This document shows positions 11,690-24,200 of a stretch of 64,000 nucleotides of DNA, piece after piece. Each line of letters opens with the position of its first letter. Position 1 is the stretch's first letter. Source of the DNA: Arctopsyche grandis. Taxonomy: Eukaryota > Arthropoda > Insecta > Trichoptera > Hydropsychidae. A program made the position numbers and the translations under genes. The notes beneath the pieces were generated by a model. The model saw only the letters and a program-made list of their open reading frames with translations, did no database searches and was not told the origin of the DNA. The stretch lies in contig NC_135358.1 of NCBI RefSeq assembly GCF_051622035.1, forward strand, positions 870,501-934,500, given 5' to 3'.

Positions 11690-12720
11690 CTAAAAGCTAT
11701 GAGAGCATTTTCGATACAAATTGAACGCAAATGTATTGTAACTTGCACAAGACAAAAGTTCTACTTCCGGTTGTCGGATGCACACATTAAATATCGGGAA
11801 AATAAAAATAATTTAAAAGGTCAAAATAAAATAATGAAATATTGTTTAAAAAAAAATACTACTTTCAGCTTACGAATTCTAAACAAAACCTTATCAGCTC
11901 TAAGTTAGCACATACATAATACAAATATAAATTTTCAGCTTGATACGATCAGGGGTGTGGACAGAATAGTGGCCTAAAAATTTTTGACCTTTCTAAGAGG
12001 AAAAAATCCCACTTCCGGTTTATTAAATTTAGTGATTTTTTTTTTTATCACATTGATACAAGAATTATACTTGATTTTTTTCTTGAAGAGCACGCGTGTT
12101 TAAGGGGTCGAAAAATATAGTGGAAGAAAAATCGAACAAGAGTAAACTGCCACTTTCGGTTGACGGATGCTTATCAAATTTTATATACAACTTGGTATTA
12201 AGCTTACACTTCTAAATATGAAATTTCAGTTCAATAAACCAAAAGGTTTCTGAGAAAAACATAAAAAACCTCGATTCTCTAGAGTAAAAGTACTACTTTC
12301 GGTTCAGGTAAAAATATTTTAAAAATATTAGGTTATTCAAATTATAATTTCTATTACATGTAAAAAAATTTTAGTCCGATTCAGTTAGCGGTTTGGGAGA
12401 TAATTGAACTCAAAAACTTAAAAAAATGGGACACCTATAAGGGGAGATACCATTTCCGGTCAACTCAAAAATTAAAAAAAAATTAACGTCATGTCGATAA
12501 GAATTTAAGTAACCGACACTAAGTTTCAGTTCGATAGGATTAACGGTATTCAAAAAATCACTAAAATACACAGACACACACACATTTTTTCTAGATCATG
12601 AAAACATGATCAGTGATCGATTCTGAGTTCAAATCAGTCAAAATCTCAAGTTCGAATTTTTGCATGATCACAAAACTTCAACTATTGTTACTACGTCATA
12701 CATAGATAAAGTAAAAATAT
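11690..12720 (+). repeat. Family B modular tandem repeat, copy 1
   Basis: The segment contains at least five degenerate modules. Each has a CTACTTCCGGTT-like block (near 11765, 12010, 12150, 12295 and 12448), followed roughly 80-100 bp later by a TTTCAGTTCGATA-like block (for example at 12225 and 12525). Spacing is about 140-150 bp between the later modules. It ends with GTTACTACGTCATACATAGA. Inverted copies lie at 56540-57260 and 25856-26440. Not coding; short open frames here are incidental. Confidence 0.6.
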
Positions 12721-12830
12721 TAAGATCTGTATATGTATGTGCGTAAATAAGTGTGTCTTTGAATTAGGCAGTATTGATCGAGGCTGTGAATTACGTCGAA
12801 GTATTTATTTATATGTTGATTTTGTTTCAG

Positions 12831-15800
12831 AAAATCTTCAGTACCTTCGACTGGGCGATAATCGTCTTCACATGATCCCTTCGGAGGCCCTGAGACCTCT
12901 ACACAGACTCCGACACTTGGACCTGCGTTCGAACAACATAACGGTGATATCAGAAGACGCGTTCACGGGCTACGGCGATTCGATCACATTCCTCAATTTA
13001 CAGAAGAACAGGTAAATTCATCCGATACGCTACGAGATAAGTATCTCTAATGCGGAAGACGAGAGATAAGGGAATCGCGTCGCTTCAGAATATATCCCTT
13101 CTGGCGTTTCGCTATTCGAAAAGTTGGCCGAATTGCCTTCATTATCCGACGGCCTTTATTGCCGACGAACCGGTCGTCAAACTAAATTACTCTAGTTGGA
13201 AGTATTACAGTCGGGACTAAATTTAATGGACGCACGTCCCTTGCTTTATAAGTAATTATTTAGAAATAAAGTGACAACAAAAAAATGTACAGGATTTTAA
13301 GAGCATGATAAAGAAATATATTTATTTTTTAAATCTATATCAGGATTAACAGGTAACCCCATGTGCTTTCCTGGCCAGAAGCATTTGATACAAGTATTAT
13401 GCATATCAATGGGAACTAATTACACTGTTCGACACGAAAAATGGTTATAACAAAAATTCTATTGATAACTGACTTACCTCGATAAAATAAACGAATTTTT
13501 GTTATTAATCCACAAGAATAGTCGAAATATGATTTAATTCTCATATAAAGACAATTTAATATATTATACCTGTTAATTCAATTTAGATTCGTGTAAATAC
13601 GAGTAAATACTAGTGCGAGTTTTTAGTTCGAAATTAACCTTTTTCAACGAAAAGGATTAATAGAATAGTTTATTGGAATAGTGTTCTGTCCACACTATTC
13701 CAATAAACATGTTTCAATAGAAAATACACAATATAAAATAGTATTAACAATGGGAAAAAATCCAAAGTGAAAATACGTACTTTTGACTTTTGATTTCAAC
13801 TGGACGACTATTTAGAGAGATTTGAAAGCTGAAAAGTACGACAAATAAAAGATACAATACTCGACTATAGATTCCAATATTCATTTTGAACAGAAAATTG
13901 ACAGATTTTGAGACATCGACCGAACAACACCAATATATAGAAAAATTGCGCGATTTAAAAAAACACATGTATATCTCCGAATCTCGAGCCAATCAACATT
14001 TTCTATTACCAGATTCGTATTCACTGGGCATAGATCTATAAAAAAGTCATATGTCGTCTCTGAACCATTTTTCGTGTCGAACAGTGTTATTTTGCGAATA
14101 TGAAAAATTGCGATATTTGAATAAATGCTCCGTAATTGAATGGAATATCAAGTCAACTGTGATAGTGTCAACCGACTTCGAAATGCTTAAATCAATTTTC
14201 GAAAATAAAAATTAATAATGTTTACTTAAGTAATACGCACTCTATGAATCCAAGGACGGTTCAGGTCGTAGTTATTATATGAAGAAGTGGGTTCAATATA
14301 AAGAAGTCGCGAATTAATAAAAAAAAAACTTCATCTATTGTTACTACGTACATAGATAAAGTAAAAAACAGTCACAAACGAAGGTCTAACAAACACTGAA
14401 TGCACTTGTCTTGTCCCTTAAAAAAGGAGCATATGTTCTTTCCCTCATTTCGAAAAGGTAGCGTAAAATCCACAATCGCTAAAAAGGTTGTTTACTAATC
14501 TTCGTTCGGTGCATAGATTTATTTATAAAATTTTAGCTAGTTAGCTAATTTAAATATGAAATTGGCTAGAATTTTTGACATGTGTATCATTAAAAAAATA
14601 TTTTTTTTACGCGTAAGCGTTTTATCTGTGAGTAATGTCCGTGAGCGTTTTGTCACCTTAACGTTATGTCGTGCGCGTTAGGTCCGTGAGCGTTTTATCG
14701 CTGAACCTTTGTGTTTAATTTTTGTCTCGTCCAAGTAAACTTACTCTATCATGACAAAAAGTGCAAAACTATACACTGTATACGTATTGAAGTGCAAAAG
14801 TGCTCCATCGGTTAAATATTTTATTTTGAATTAAGTGTATCATAAATATATTTTATGACAAGAATTTCCTCTAAAATTAAATTGTTCTGTGTGCGAGTTA
14901 TATTTTTGATTATATTAAACTGTCGTTATGTCCCTGGATGGGTAGAAAAGATACCGACGCATTAGGGATACATTTCAATTAAAGCAACTGTAATTACTGG
15001 AACACAGCTTTGTATTAATGGTGGAAAATGGGTGCTTGAAAATGCTGCAATTTTAATGAGAATTTTAGCTATACGAATAAAAAATAACAGATCGTTTAAA
15101 CGTTTAGTTATACACTGAAATTTTCCGATTTAGGTAAAGTTTCATTTAAATGGTGAAAATTTAATTAAAAAAAGTTGTCAATTTAGTGAAACAGACAATT
15201 TAAATAATCAACGCTGATATGGATTTTACTCAAATAATATAAAAAACTTAACCATTTTTCGTCAATATAAACACATTTTTAAATAAGTTTTTTAATAAAA
15301 ATACTGGCCTTTTGTTATAAAACTTAAAAAAAATGATAATTCTACTGCTGATTTTTAATTAATTTAGTTTAATTATTTTAGACATAGTAATAAATATATG
15401 TATATGTTCAACCTATCGCCTTATCGGAAATTATAAGAAAGAAATATTTAATTTATGTACATATATTAAACAAACTAATTTACTCCACACAATTTTTAAT
15501 TGTTTTGTTTTCCTTTTAAATGGTTGATATATTATTAGCATTTGCTGGTGTATCTTATTACAACAAAATATATCATGGACTTGGACTTTATTTAGAATAA
15601 AAGCTTACGTTTATCTTTATAAGTAAAATATATATAATCTAATATATGAGCTGTTAAATTTGAATATGTCAGAAGTCCAATTTTCAGTTCCAAAAACACT
15701 GCTATTTGATTTAATTCAGAATAAACGTGTTACAGGCCACCGTCATTTTTAATTATTGTTAAAAGCAAAATATTATACCTATATTTTAGTTTTTTCAAAA

Positions 15801-18207
15801 TATTTCTGAAGAAAAGAGGACTTTCAAATTGTCACTTTCAAATATTATCATATTCTATATTGGATAATATAAGGGCTCATATTTTGGTTCTATGCATGTT
15901 ATAATAGATTGAAATTAATTAGAAACGAGTTCGAAATATCAGGTTCTGCAACTGATGAAAAGTTAGCCACCTATACATATAATATAAACATTGGCCATTT
16001 ATTACAAATACAATACTCGATATATTATTAAACATGTGTGTATGTATGTACCTTAATGTATTTTTCCACAAAATGCAATGAAACACTGATGATATTTATG
16101 TTTGGGTTGCTTTAAAAATACATCTGCCGAATATTTGATGCAAAAGATATTTTTGATGTTTCACTTTTGGTGTCAAGTGTACGTTGACAACAAAATTTAA
16201 ATCAAATTTGAACGTCGTCGTTAAAATAAAACGAAAAAGGGGAAAGATATAAACCCTACCTTCAGAATCGCAGCGGTCGTTATAAGATTTTTCGCGGATG
16301 AAAGAAAGAATGGCTAAAATTACGTTTCTTTTGACGTCGGAGTGCGAATTCATTATGAATTAATATAAAAGCGACACCTTTGGCGAATAATAGAGTGAGG
16401 AGTGTGAAAAATAAGTAAAAATATAATACAAAGGAAAGTATTTGCAAAGATATAAATATCAAAGGGAATATTTGCAGGAGTGATGAACTTTGTACATGCA
16501 ATGAAAGAATAACAAGGGGAGGGATGGTTCGTCTCGATTATCCGGCAATTTAGTGGGGGTCCACCTCGTTGGGGTCTCAATTCGGGGGTCAAAAAGGCGC
16601 CTAGTCGAGGGCGCACTCGAGAAATATCCTTTTGCGAGTGCTTCCTTGGAATTTAATTAAAGAACTTTTCCTCTTTACGGCTTCTTCCCGTTCGGCGAAG
16701 GCTTCTCCAGGCCCCGGAAGGATCTTTTGAATTTATTGTTTGGCAAAAGCTCGCCGTTTCTTCGGCCAAAAGCCCTTTCGGATATTATGATTTCTGCTTA
16801 CATTGCCATCGTTCATTTGTAATACACGTTAGGATGCAGTAGTCAAAAGGGATCCAAGTTTATTAAAAAATATATATGTATATATGCACATATGTGTACA
16901 TATATTATATATAAAAAAACGTCTATTATAACAAAAATTAGTAAAAATATATTATAACGAGTCTCCATTTTTGAGAATTTTATCATTCTGAAGGGAAACA
17001 TCCGTACGCACGGTATAGTGAATTAAATATAAATGAATTAAAATAAACAGTGAATTAAAGAGTAAACTCTTGTAGCGAGGGGTAGTATTTATGTATGTAT
17101 GTATTTATTTATTGAAAAATCAACAGGCCTCAGATGTAGAAATTCATAAAAATAAAGAATAAATATAACAAAATAACATCTAGGCCCAATTATAGATTTT
17201 TACAAAATACATAGTATATCTAGTACATATTTAATACATAGACAAACAAATGAAAAAGAAAAGAATAAAAACTAAAATATGACTAAATATTTCTAAAATA
17301 TCGGGAACAGTAAGTAGTATGGGCGTAGGTAGGAAAACGGTAGCGTAAACATTTAATGAGATTTAGTTGGACTTTTTCAATACAATTAATATGGAATGAA
17401 TAAAAAGGTGACCAGATAATTGAGGTAAATTTAAGGTGAGACCTTACACGGGAAAAATAAAGTAATTTAAGTACATAAGGATCATTAAAGGGCTTTGTTG
17501 AGCGGAGTAGGAATCCAAGAGATTTAATTGCTTGATTAGTAATGAAGAAAGTGTGTTCAAAGAAATCGAGTTTATTATTAAGTATTGCACCAAGATCCTT
17601 AATAGAAGATGATGTATGTATATAAACGGATGTGACGTCATATAATGAAAGGTTCTTCACTACCCAGACTAGCTGCTTAATCAAGCGATTGCTCACCACT
17701 CAAATGCCGATCAGAATTCACAAAAATACACGATATTTGAATTAAATTTAAATTTATTTTCGGACTGAAAACGAGACAGTGGGGGGAGGGGGTGGGGGTG
17801 GAGAAACATCTAGTACAAGCCACCCGTTCATTTGTATAAATATTCTGCCTCGAAATTCGCACAGCATAATAATTTAATATGCGCTCAGAACAAACACGAA
17901 TTCGAAACCATGCGATAATAATAATATTTTATTGAATCCTTGTTTTCCCACGGCTGCTGGCGAACTTCGCTCGTATTATTTCATCCCGGAGTCTATGTAC
18001 TTCGGGGATGTCTGGTCTCCACCCCCTTGACACCCTGTCATTTCGGGACGTCTGTCCCACCCCTTTCGGGACACGGACTACGTTTTTACGGGACTCTCCT
18101 CGTGGGACTCCTTTGACCCTAAAAGGGTAAGGAGACACTCGCGTTTTCGACTCCACTTCCGGGACTATGTATTTTTCCCACCCACGATTTCTCTATGTAC
18201 CTATATA

Positions 18208-18280
<73 letters not shown>

Positions 18281-21200
18281 ATCTAAGAATATGTTGTGTT
18301 GCTTAATTAGCACCTGATTCCCTGTCTATGGTGTAATGGTTTCCTTTGTCTCTTGTTGCGTAATTAAATTGCGTAACGGAATATGTATGTACGCGATCGA
18401 TGATTCGCGAACCCCACTTTTGGCAGCCCTGACCCCTACGACGACCGAACTTTTAACACAGTTACGTCGAATTAATTACAACTCGGTCCCAATTTAAACT
18501 GCTTGGCCAAGTCTGAAAATTCCTAACGGGACTCTTGTTTATTTCGGCAAAATAAAAACTGACTTTAGCTTTTATTTGTTTGATCGATGTTTTTTTCCAT
18601 TAAATCTTTGCCGATAGTGGCCAATAATGAACTAGTATATTTTATGATAGTCATTACAATTTGATGTAAAATCTTTAATGAAAGCAGTAAAATTTTGAAA
18701 ATATACATATACGAGTTGACATCTTAGTGGTTTATAGACTCTTTTAGCACTGCGAGGGAAAGGTTTAACAGTTAATACTGCCATATAGAGGTCGGTACAA
18801 TCGCTTCTAAAATGATATGATCTTAAACTAAAAAGACAAAGGTAATAATTTATTATTAAATGGATTGTTTACCGAAACGGAAAACTTAATTCACTAATAA
18901 CACTGTTCGACAAATGACGACTTTTTTTTGGTTCAGAGACGAGATATGACTTTTCTTATAGATCTATGCCCAGTGAATACGAATCTGGTAATAGAAAATG
19001 TTGATTGGCTCGAGATTCGGAGATACATATGTATATGTATGCGATTTTTCTATATCTTGGTGTTGTTCGGTCGATATCTCAAAATCTGTCAATTTTCTGT
19101 TCAAAATGAATATTGGAATCTATAGTCGGGTATTTTATCTTTGATTTGTAGTACTTTTCAGCTTTCAAATCTCTCTAAATAGTCGTCCAGTTAAAATCAA
19201 AAGTACGTATTTTTTCCCACTGTTTATACTATTTTATATTGAGTATTTTTTATTGAAACATGTTTATTGGGATAATGTTCTGTCCACACTATTGTTTGTT
19301 TTCGTTTTAAAGGGTTAATAGGAAGTGTGCTGAATTTTAAAACGATAAAATTTGAGCTAAAAGCTCGTACTAGTATTCACTCGTATTTACATGAATCTGA
19401 ATTGAATTAATTGGGATAATGTATTAAATTGTCTTTATATTATAGATAAATAAAATTATACTTAGAAAAATCATATTTCGACTATTCTTGTGGATTAAGA
19501 GGGCTGTACACCCAAAATCTTAATTTTGTTACCGTTCCTTTCTTCGATATATATATTGAGTGTATGTATATATTGAGTGAATGTGACAATATATATCAAT
19601 ATATATATTGAGTGAATGCGACAGTTGCGCTTCGACCAGATAAAACGTATTTTAAATTGATAAAATAGAGGTTTCGTATTCTCCTATTTTCTCCTCCAAA
19701 ACTGGACCAATTTTTAAAAAAATTTCATCATCGGTTTGAGAAAAATACTTTCTGTGCATCTATCGGCGTATTTTTTTTTAAATCGACCGTTAAATAAGCA
19801 CGCTGGACTCGTTTCATGGGTGTAAAAAAGAGGCGATTTTATAGATGTTTGGCGGCTCTTAGCTCCTATAAAAAATGATTAATCAAAAAAATAAAACGAT
19901 AGATGCACCCCAATGGTAGATATCCATAGCATATTAAAAAATAATTTCTCTAGTGCCATAATTGAGGAAGGGAGAAGTATAGTACGTTTGTATGGACTAG
20001 GTGCTGCTGTCCAGCCCTCTTAATAACAAACATTCTATTGATAACTTGCCTCACCTCGATAAAATAAACGAATTTGGATACTTGAATGGATACATATAGC
20101 TCTTGTAGCATTCTAGAGAATCGGAAAATGGTCGATATAATAAAATTTTCTCACATTTTTGTATGATTTTTTTCACTGCCAAAAGTTTAGTTTGGGAATC
20201 TTTAAAATAATGGTACCACATGTACATATTCAAATTTGAATTTCAAATTCACAGCTAATTTAATTTACCTTAAATGTAGAACTAGAACTTTATGACCTAA
20301 CCCAGTGGCTCTCAAGTGAAATTACGATGATTTTGCTACTAATTGGCCTCAAAATATGTAAAAATATGTTGAATCATAACTCATCTTCAATATATGTACA
20401 AATTATAAAATTAGAAAGTATATTTTATAAACAAATAAAAAAATAAATTAAACATCGAACAAAGTTAATATTTTGTTTTGGAAATTTTAAATAAGCCCTT
20501 GCCTTAAAATGAAATAAAAACAGGTTGAAAATCAATCAGATAGTGTAGTTACGGGATATAGTGCCAAATAATATTCCAGGTAATATTTCACGCTCTAGCT
20601 CTATACTATATTTGTAGCATTATTTCACACTAAGTTTCGACAGATAATATTCTCATTAAAAACTGAAGTAGATTAAGCATCACAGTATGACATATGCATA
20701 TATACACGTTAGGGTAATTAATTAATTTGCATGCTCGTAGTGTATTAAGCACTATTTCGGTTAGAAGCCACACCTCCTATTAATCTTTGTCAAAAAATTA
20801 CACCACCGACGAAGATTATTCCAGTCGATCTAATGCCGAATGTAATAAATTACGTCGGTTACGTCCAAATGTCGAAAGTTGGATATCTGTCGAACTTACC
20901 GGTAACTGTTGTTCTGGAGTTTATCACTAACCTGTATATTGTGTGCCGACGAAAAACTTCAACTCGTTAATTTTACGGAAGGGAAAGCTTGCCGATCGTT
21001 TGGAGTCGACTTTAGTTTGTTGTTTGGCTAGAAAATTATCAAAATCAACAGCAATCCGAAATAAAGAATCTCGTTTGTTCGACCGTACCTACCTGTATAT
21101 ATACCTGAGAAGTATAAAGAATATCAAAAATAAAATTCGATTAATGGACACATCAATTGGCTATGAGAGTGTTCTCGGTTCAAGTACGTAAATACATTAA

Positions 21201-24200
21201 GAAATATTCTGCAATTTTATTACTTGTAATTTTGCTTCTACGGTATGTCTTATAATTTGGTAATACATAATACATTTGAAAAAATCATTTATGTATACAT
21301 ATTCAAACTTTTTGAGAAACTCGCATATTTTAGATCTTCGTCAAATTTATCATGTTCCTTGGCCTTTATTGAAACTTTAACATTCGATCAACTGAAAAGT
21401 TTTTTATATAATGAAGAAAACATCCAAAACCCTAAATATTACTTTCAGTTGAAAAAATAAAATAAATTTAATTTCTCTTGCATAGTTGGGTTATTTAATA
21501 GAAATCACGTTTAAATTGACTTACATACATACATTCATATAGAAATTCAATTTTATTTTATTTTAATCTTTAATTTATACCAGGAAGGCCTAAGAAGTAA
21601 TTCGCCTTATTGGCCAGAAACATTATACATTTGATACAAATATTATAAGTATTATACAAAGTACATATCAATTAGTATTCACAGAGACATCTATGGTCAA
21701 ATTTGTAAATTTGCAGCATTTTAAACAATTCCGCGAAATTCAGTAAATACATATCAATTAGCATCCACAGAGACATTTATGTTCAAATTTTATAAATTTG
21801 CAGCATTTTATACAATTTAGCGAAATTCGAGATCGCTGAAAACTCGACATTTGCTAGAAAATCGGTAAGCTTGCCAATTTTTTGGAACCGTTTCAATGAA
21901 AATCAGATAAATTTGCAAACTCTGATAGGAAACGATCGACTTGAAGCATAAATTCAAGGTCTGACTAGCAGAAACCAGTGAGATTTGAAACAGTGACTAC
22001 TCTGTTCAAAACATTATATGCTAACCACTAATCTATTCTGATGGTTTTAATAATGGTTGTGGCTATTTGCAGGTACTATATCTGCGACAGGCGCAAAGCC
22101 TTCTGCGCATGCGCGTGAACTGTCACTGTCGGCGTGTTTACTGTTAAAATTTTGTTCTAAACCTCTTCAAATTTAGTTCGAACTCGTAAAGTGACGTAGA
22201 GTAAAAAATATAATACAAATTAGTTAATATTATTGATTGTTAGAAAATTATTATCATATACAACGTATAGTACCTACATACATGTACAAGCTGCGAACTA
22301 GCTAAATGATATAAATCTATTATAATAACGTGCGAAATTTATTTGCCTCATGTATAATGAACGATTAATTAAACAAGTCTAGCATATATTAAATGTAAGA
22401 AATTATAATCGGATTATAAGTTCACGCGCACGCGCAGAAGGCTTTGCGCCTGTCGCAGATATAATACCTGCAAATAGCCAATAATTCGCAGATATAGTAC
22501 CTACAAATAGCCACAAACTTTAATAATAAGGAATAACATAATAATAATATAATAAGGAATCGCCACATACAAAGGTAGGGGAGCAAATCTCTTTCAACGG
22601 GAAAGTGATTTAAAATAATGGATAATAAATAAATATGTAGACAATATACTAAAAATGGAAATTAAGGCTGATAAAAATTAACATATGTGTGTACATATGT
22701 ACATATATTCGAAAAATATACAATTTACAAACCTCTAAGTATGGCTCATAAAAGAGGGTCCTTGCCACAGATTGAGCAACTCGGCCTATTTAATTACATT
22801 CTATGTATAATCATTTGACTGTACGAGAAGCCTCGCTTTTCGGGCACTCGAAGGGTCCGAGACTTTATCACATATTCAGTTCCCATTTTCGCTCCTTGCA
22901 ATATTAAATTGTATAAATTAAAACTCACTCAGCCCCTTTTCGTATACGTAACGAAGAGGCGGTGCTAACCGCTCGTTTAACACGTGAGATTAAACGATGC
23001 ATCATTAATTTAATATTTTTCCCCATGTTTCAGCATCAAAGTACTACCGGCCATGGGCTTCGAGAATCTGAACTCGCTGGAAACGATCAATCTGCAAAAC
23101 AACAAGTTGACTCACATCCCAGAAGAGATCATGGAGCCGATCGTCGATACCCTGAGAGTGGTCGACATCATGGGTAATTTATTTATGTGATTTTAGTCGC
23201 GAATGTACCGATTGAGATGTTCTTCGCGTAACTTGTTCCTGGGCTGTTTGCGAATTCTCACAGACACACGTTGAATAATATCACGAAAGGTTTGTGTAAA
23301 TCTAGGTCATCCATTGATTGATCAGTTGTTAATGTTCGGTCCTGAATTTAGATCAGTGTTGGCAGCACTATGCTGCCAAAGTCAATATTAGTTTGATTTG
23401 CTTTGTGTGTGTGTATTGACTTGGTAGTATATTTACACGTATACGTATTTGTCTTGTATAACATTTGACATACACGAATGTATACTGTGTTTTGTACGTT
23501 TGCTTGGCAAATATTTAGAAATAGTTTGCGACCGAAGATCAGGGGCACTTAGCCAGTGATCCGTAAACGGTGATTAAAAATTAAATAATGCAAAGAAATA
23601 TGCACCGGAAACGAATGCAATTCCAACAACTGAAAATAAGTTTTATCAACAGCTAAAATAATAGTTATTAATTTTGTTAGAAATAGTTCTATGAATCACC
23701 GTGTTTTAAAACATTTTATAAACAACTGGGAATAATATTTGAAGTGATTTTATTATAGTACTAGTTGTTATACCCGGCTTCGCTCAGTATTTGTAATATA
23801 AACAGCGTAAATATGGCGAATCTCGTAGTAAATATTGTTCAACTATTAAATATTATAAATAATATTAATAAGTAAATATTTAAAATAATATTCAACGATA
23901 TCAAAACGTTGATTTGTTCGATGACATTACGGATTCTACGAACCTAGAAAACATACAAAGTTACATATACATATATATTTATTAGATTACAAAATAATCT
24001 ACGTTTCGTCGTTACAAATTTTACCGATTTAAAATTCAGCACACTTCCAATTAACTTTTTTAAACGAAAACAAAAATAGTGTGGCCAGAACACTATCTCA
24101 ATCAATATGTTTCAATAGAAAATACTCAATATAAAATAGTATTAACAGTGGGAAAAAATGCCAAGTGAAAATACGTACTTTTGACTTTTGATTTGAACTG

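Noticed and set aside
13744-13992. Minus-strand frame of about 80 codons seen again at 24142-24387 and 49302-49532
   Set aside because: Its conservation reflects the family A MITE DNA repeat. There is no protein domain and copies differ by frame-breaking indels elsewhere.
18119-18313. Minus-strand frame with long His-Thr and Ile-Tyr runs
   Set aside because: It is a translation of the (AT)n(GT)n microsatellite.
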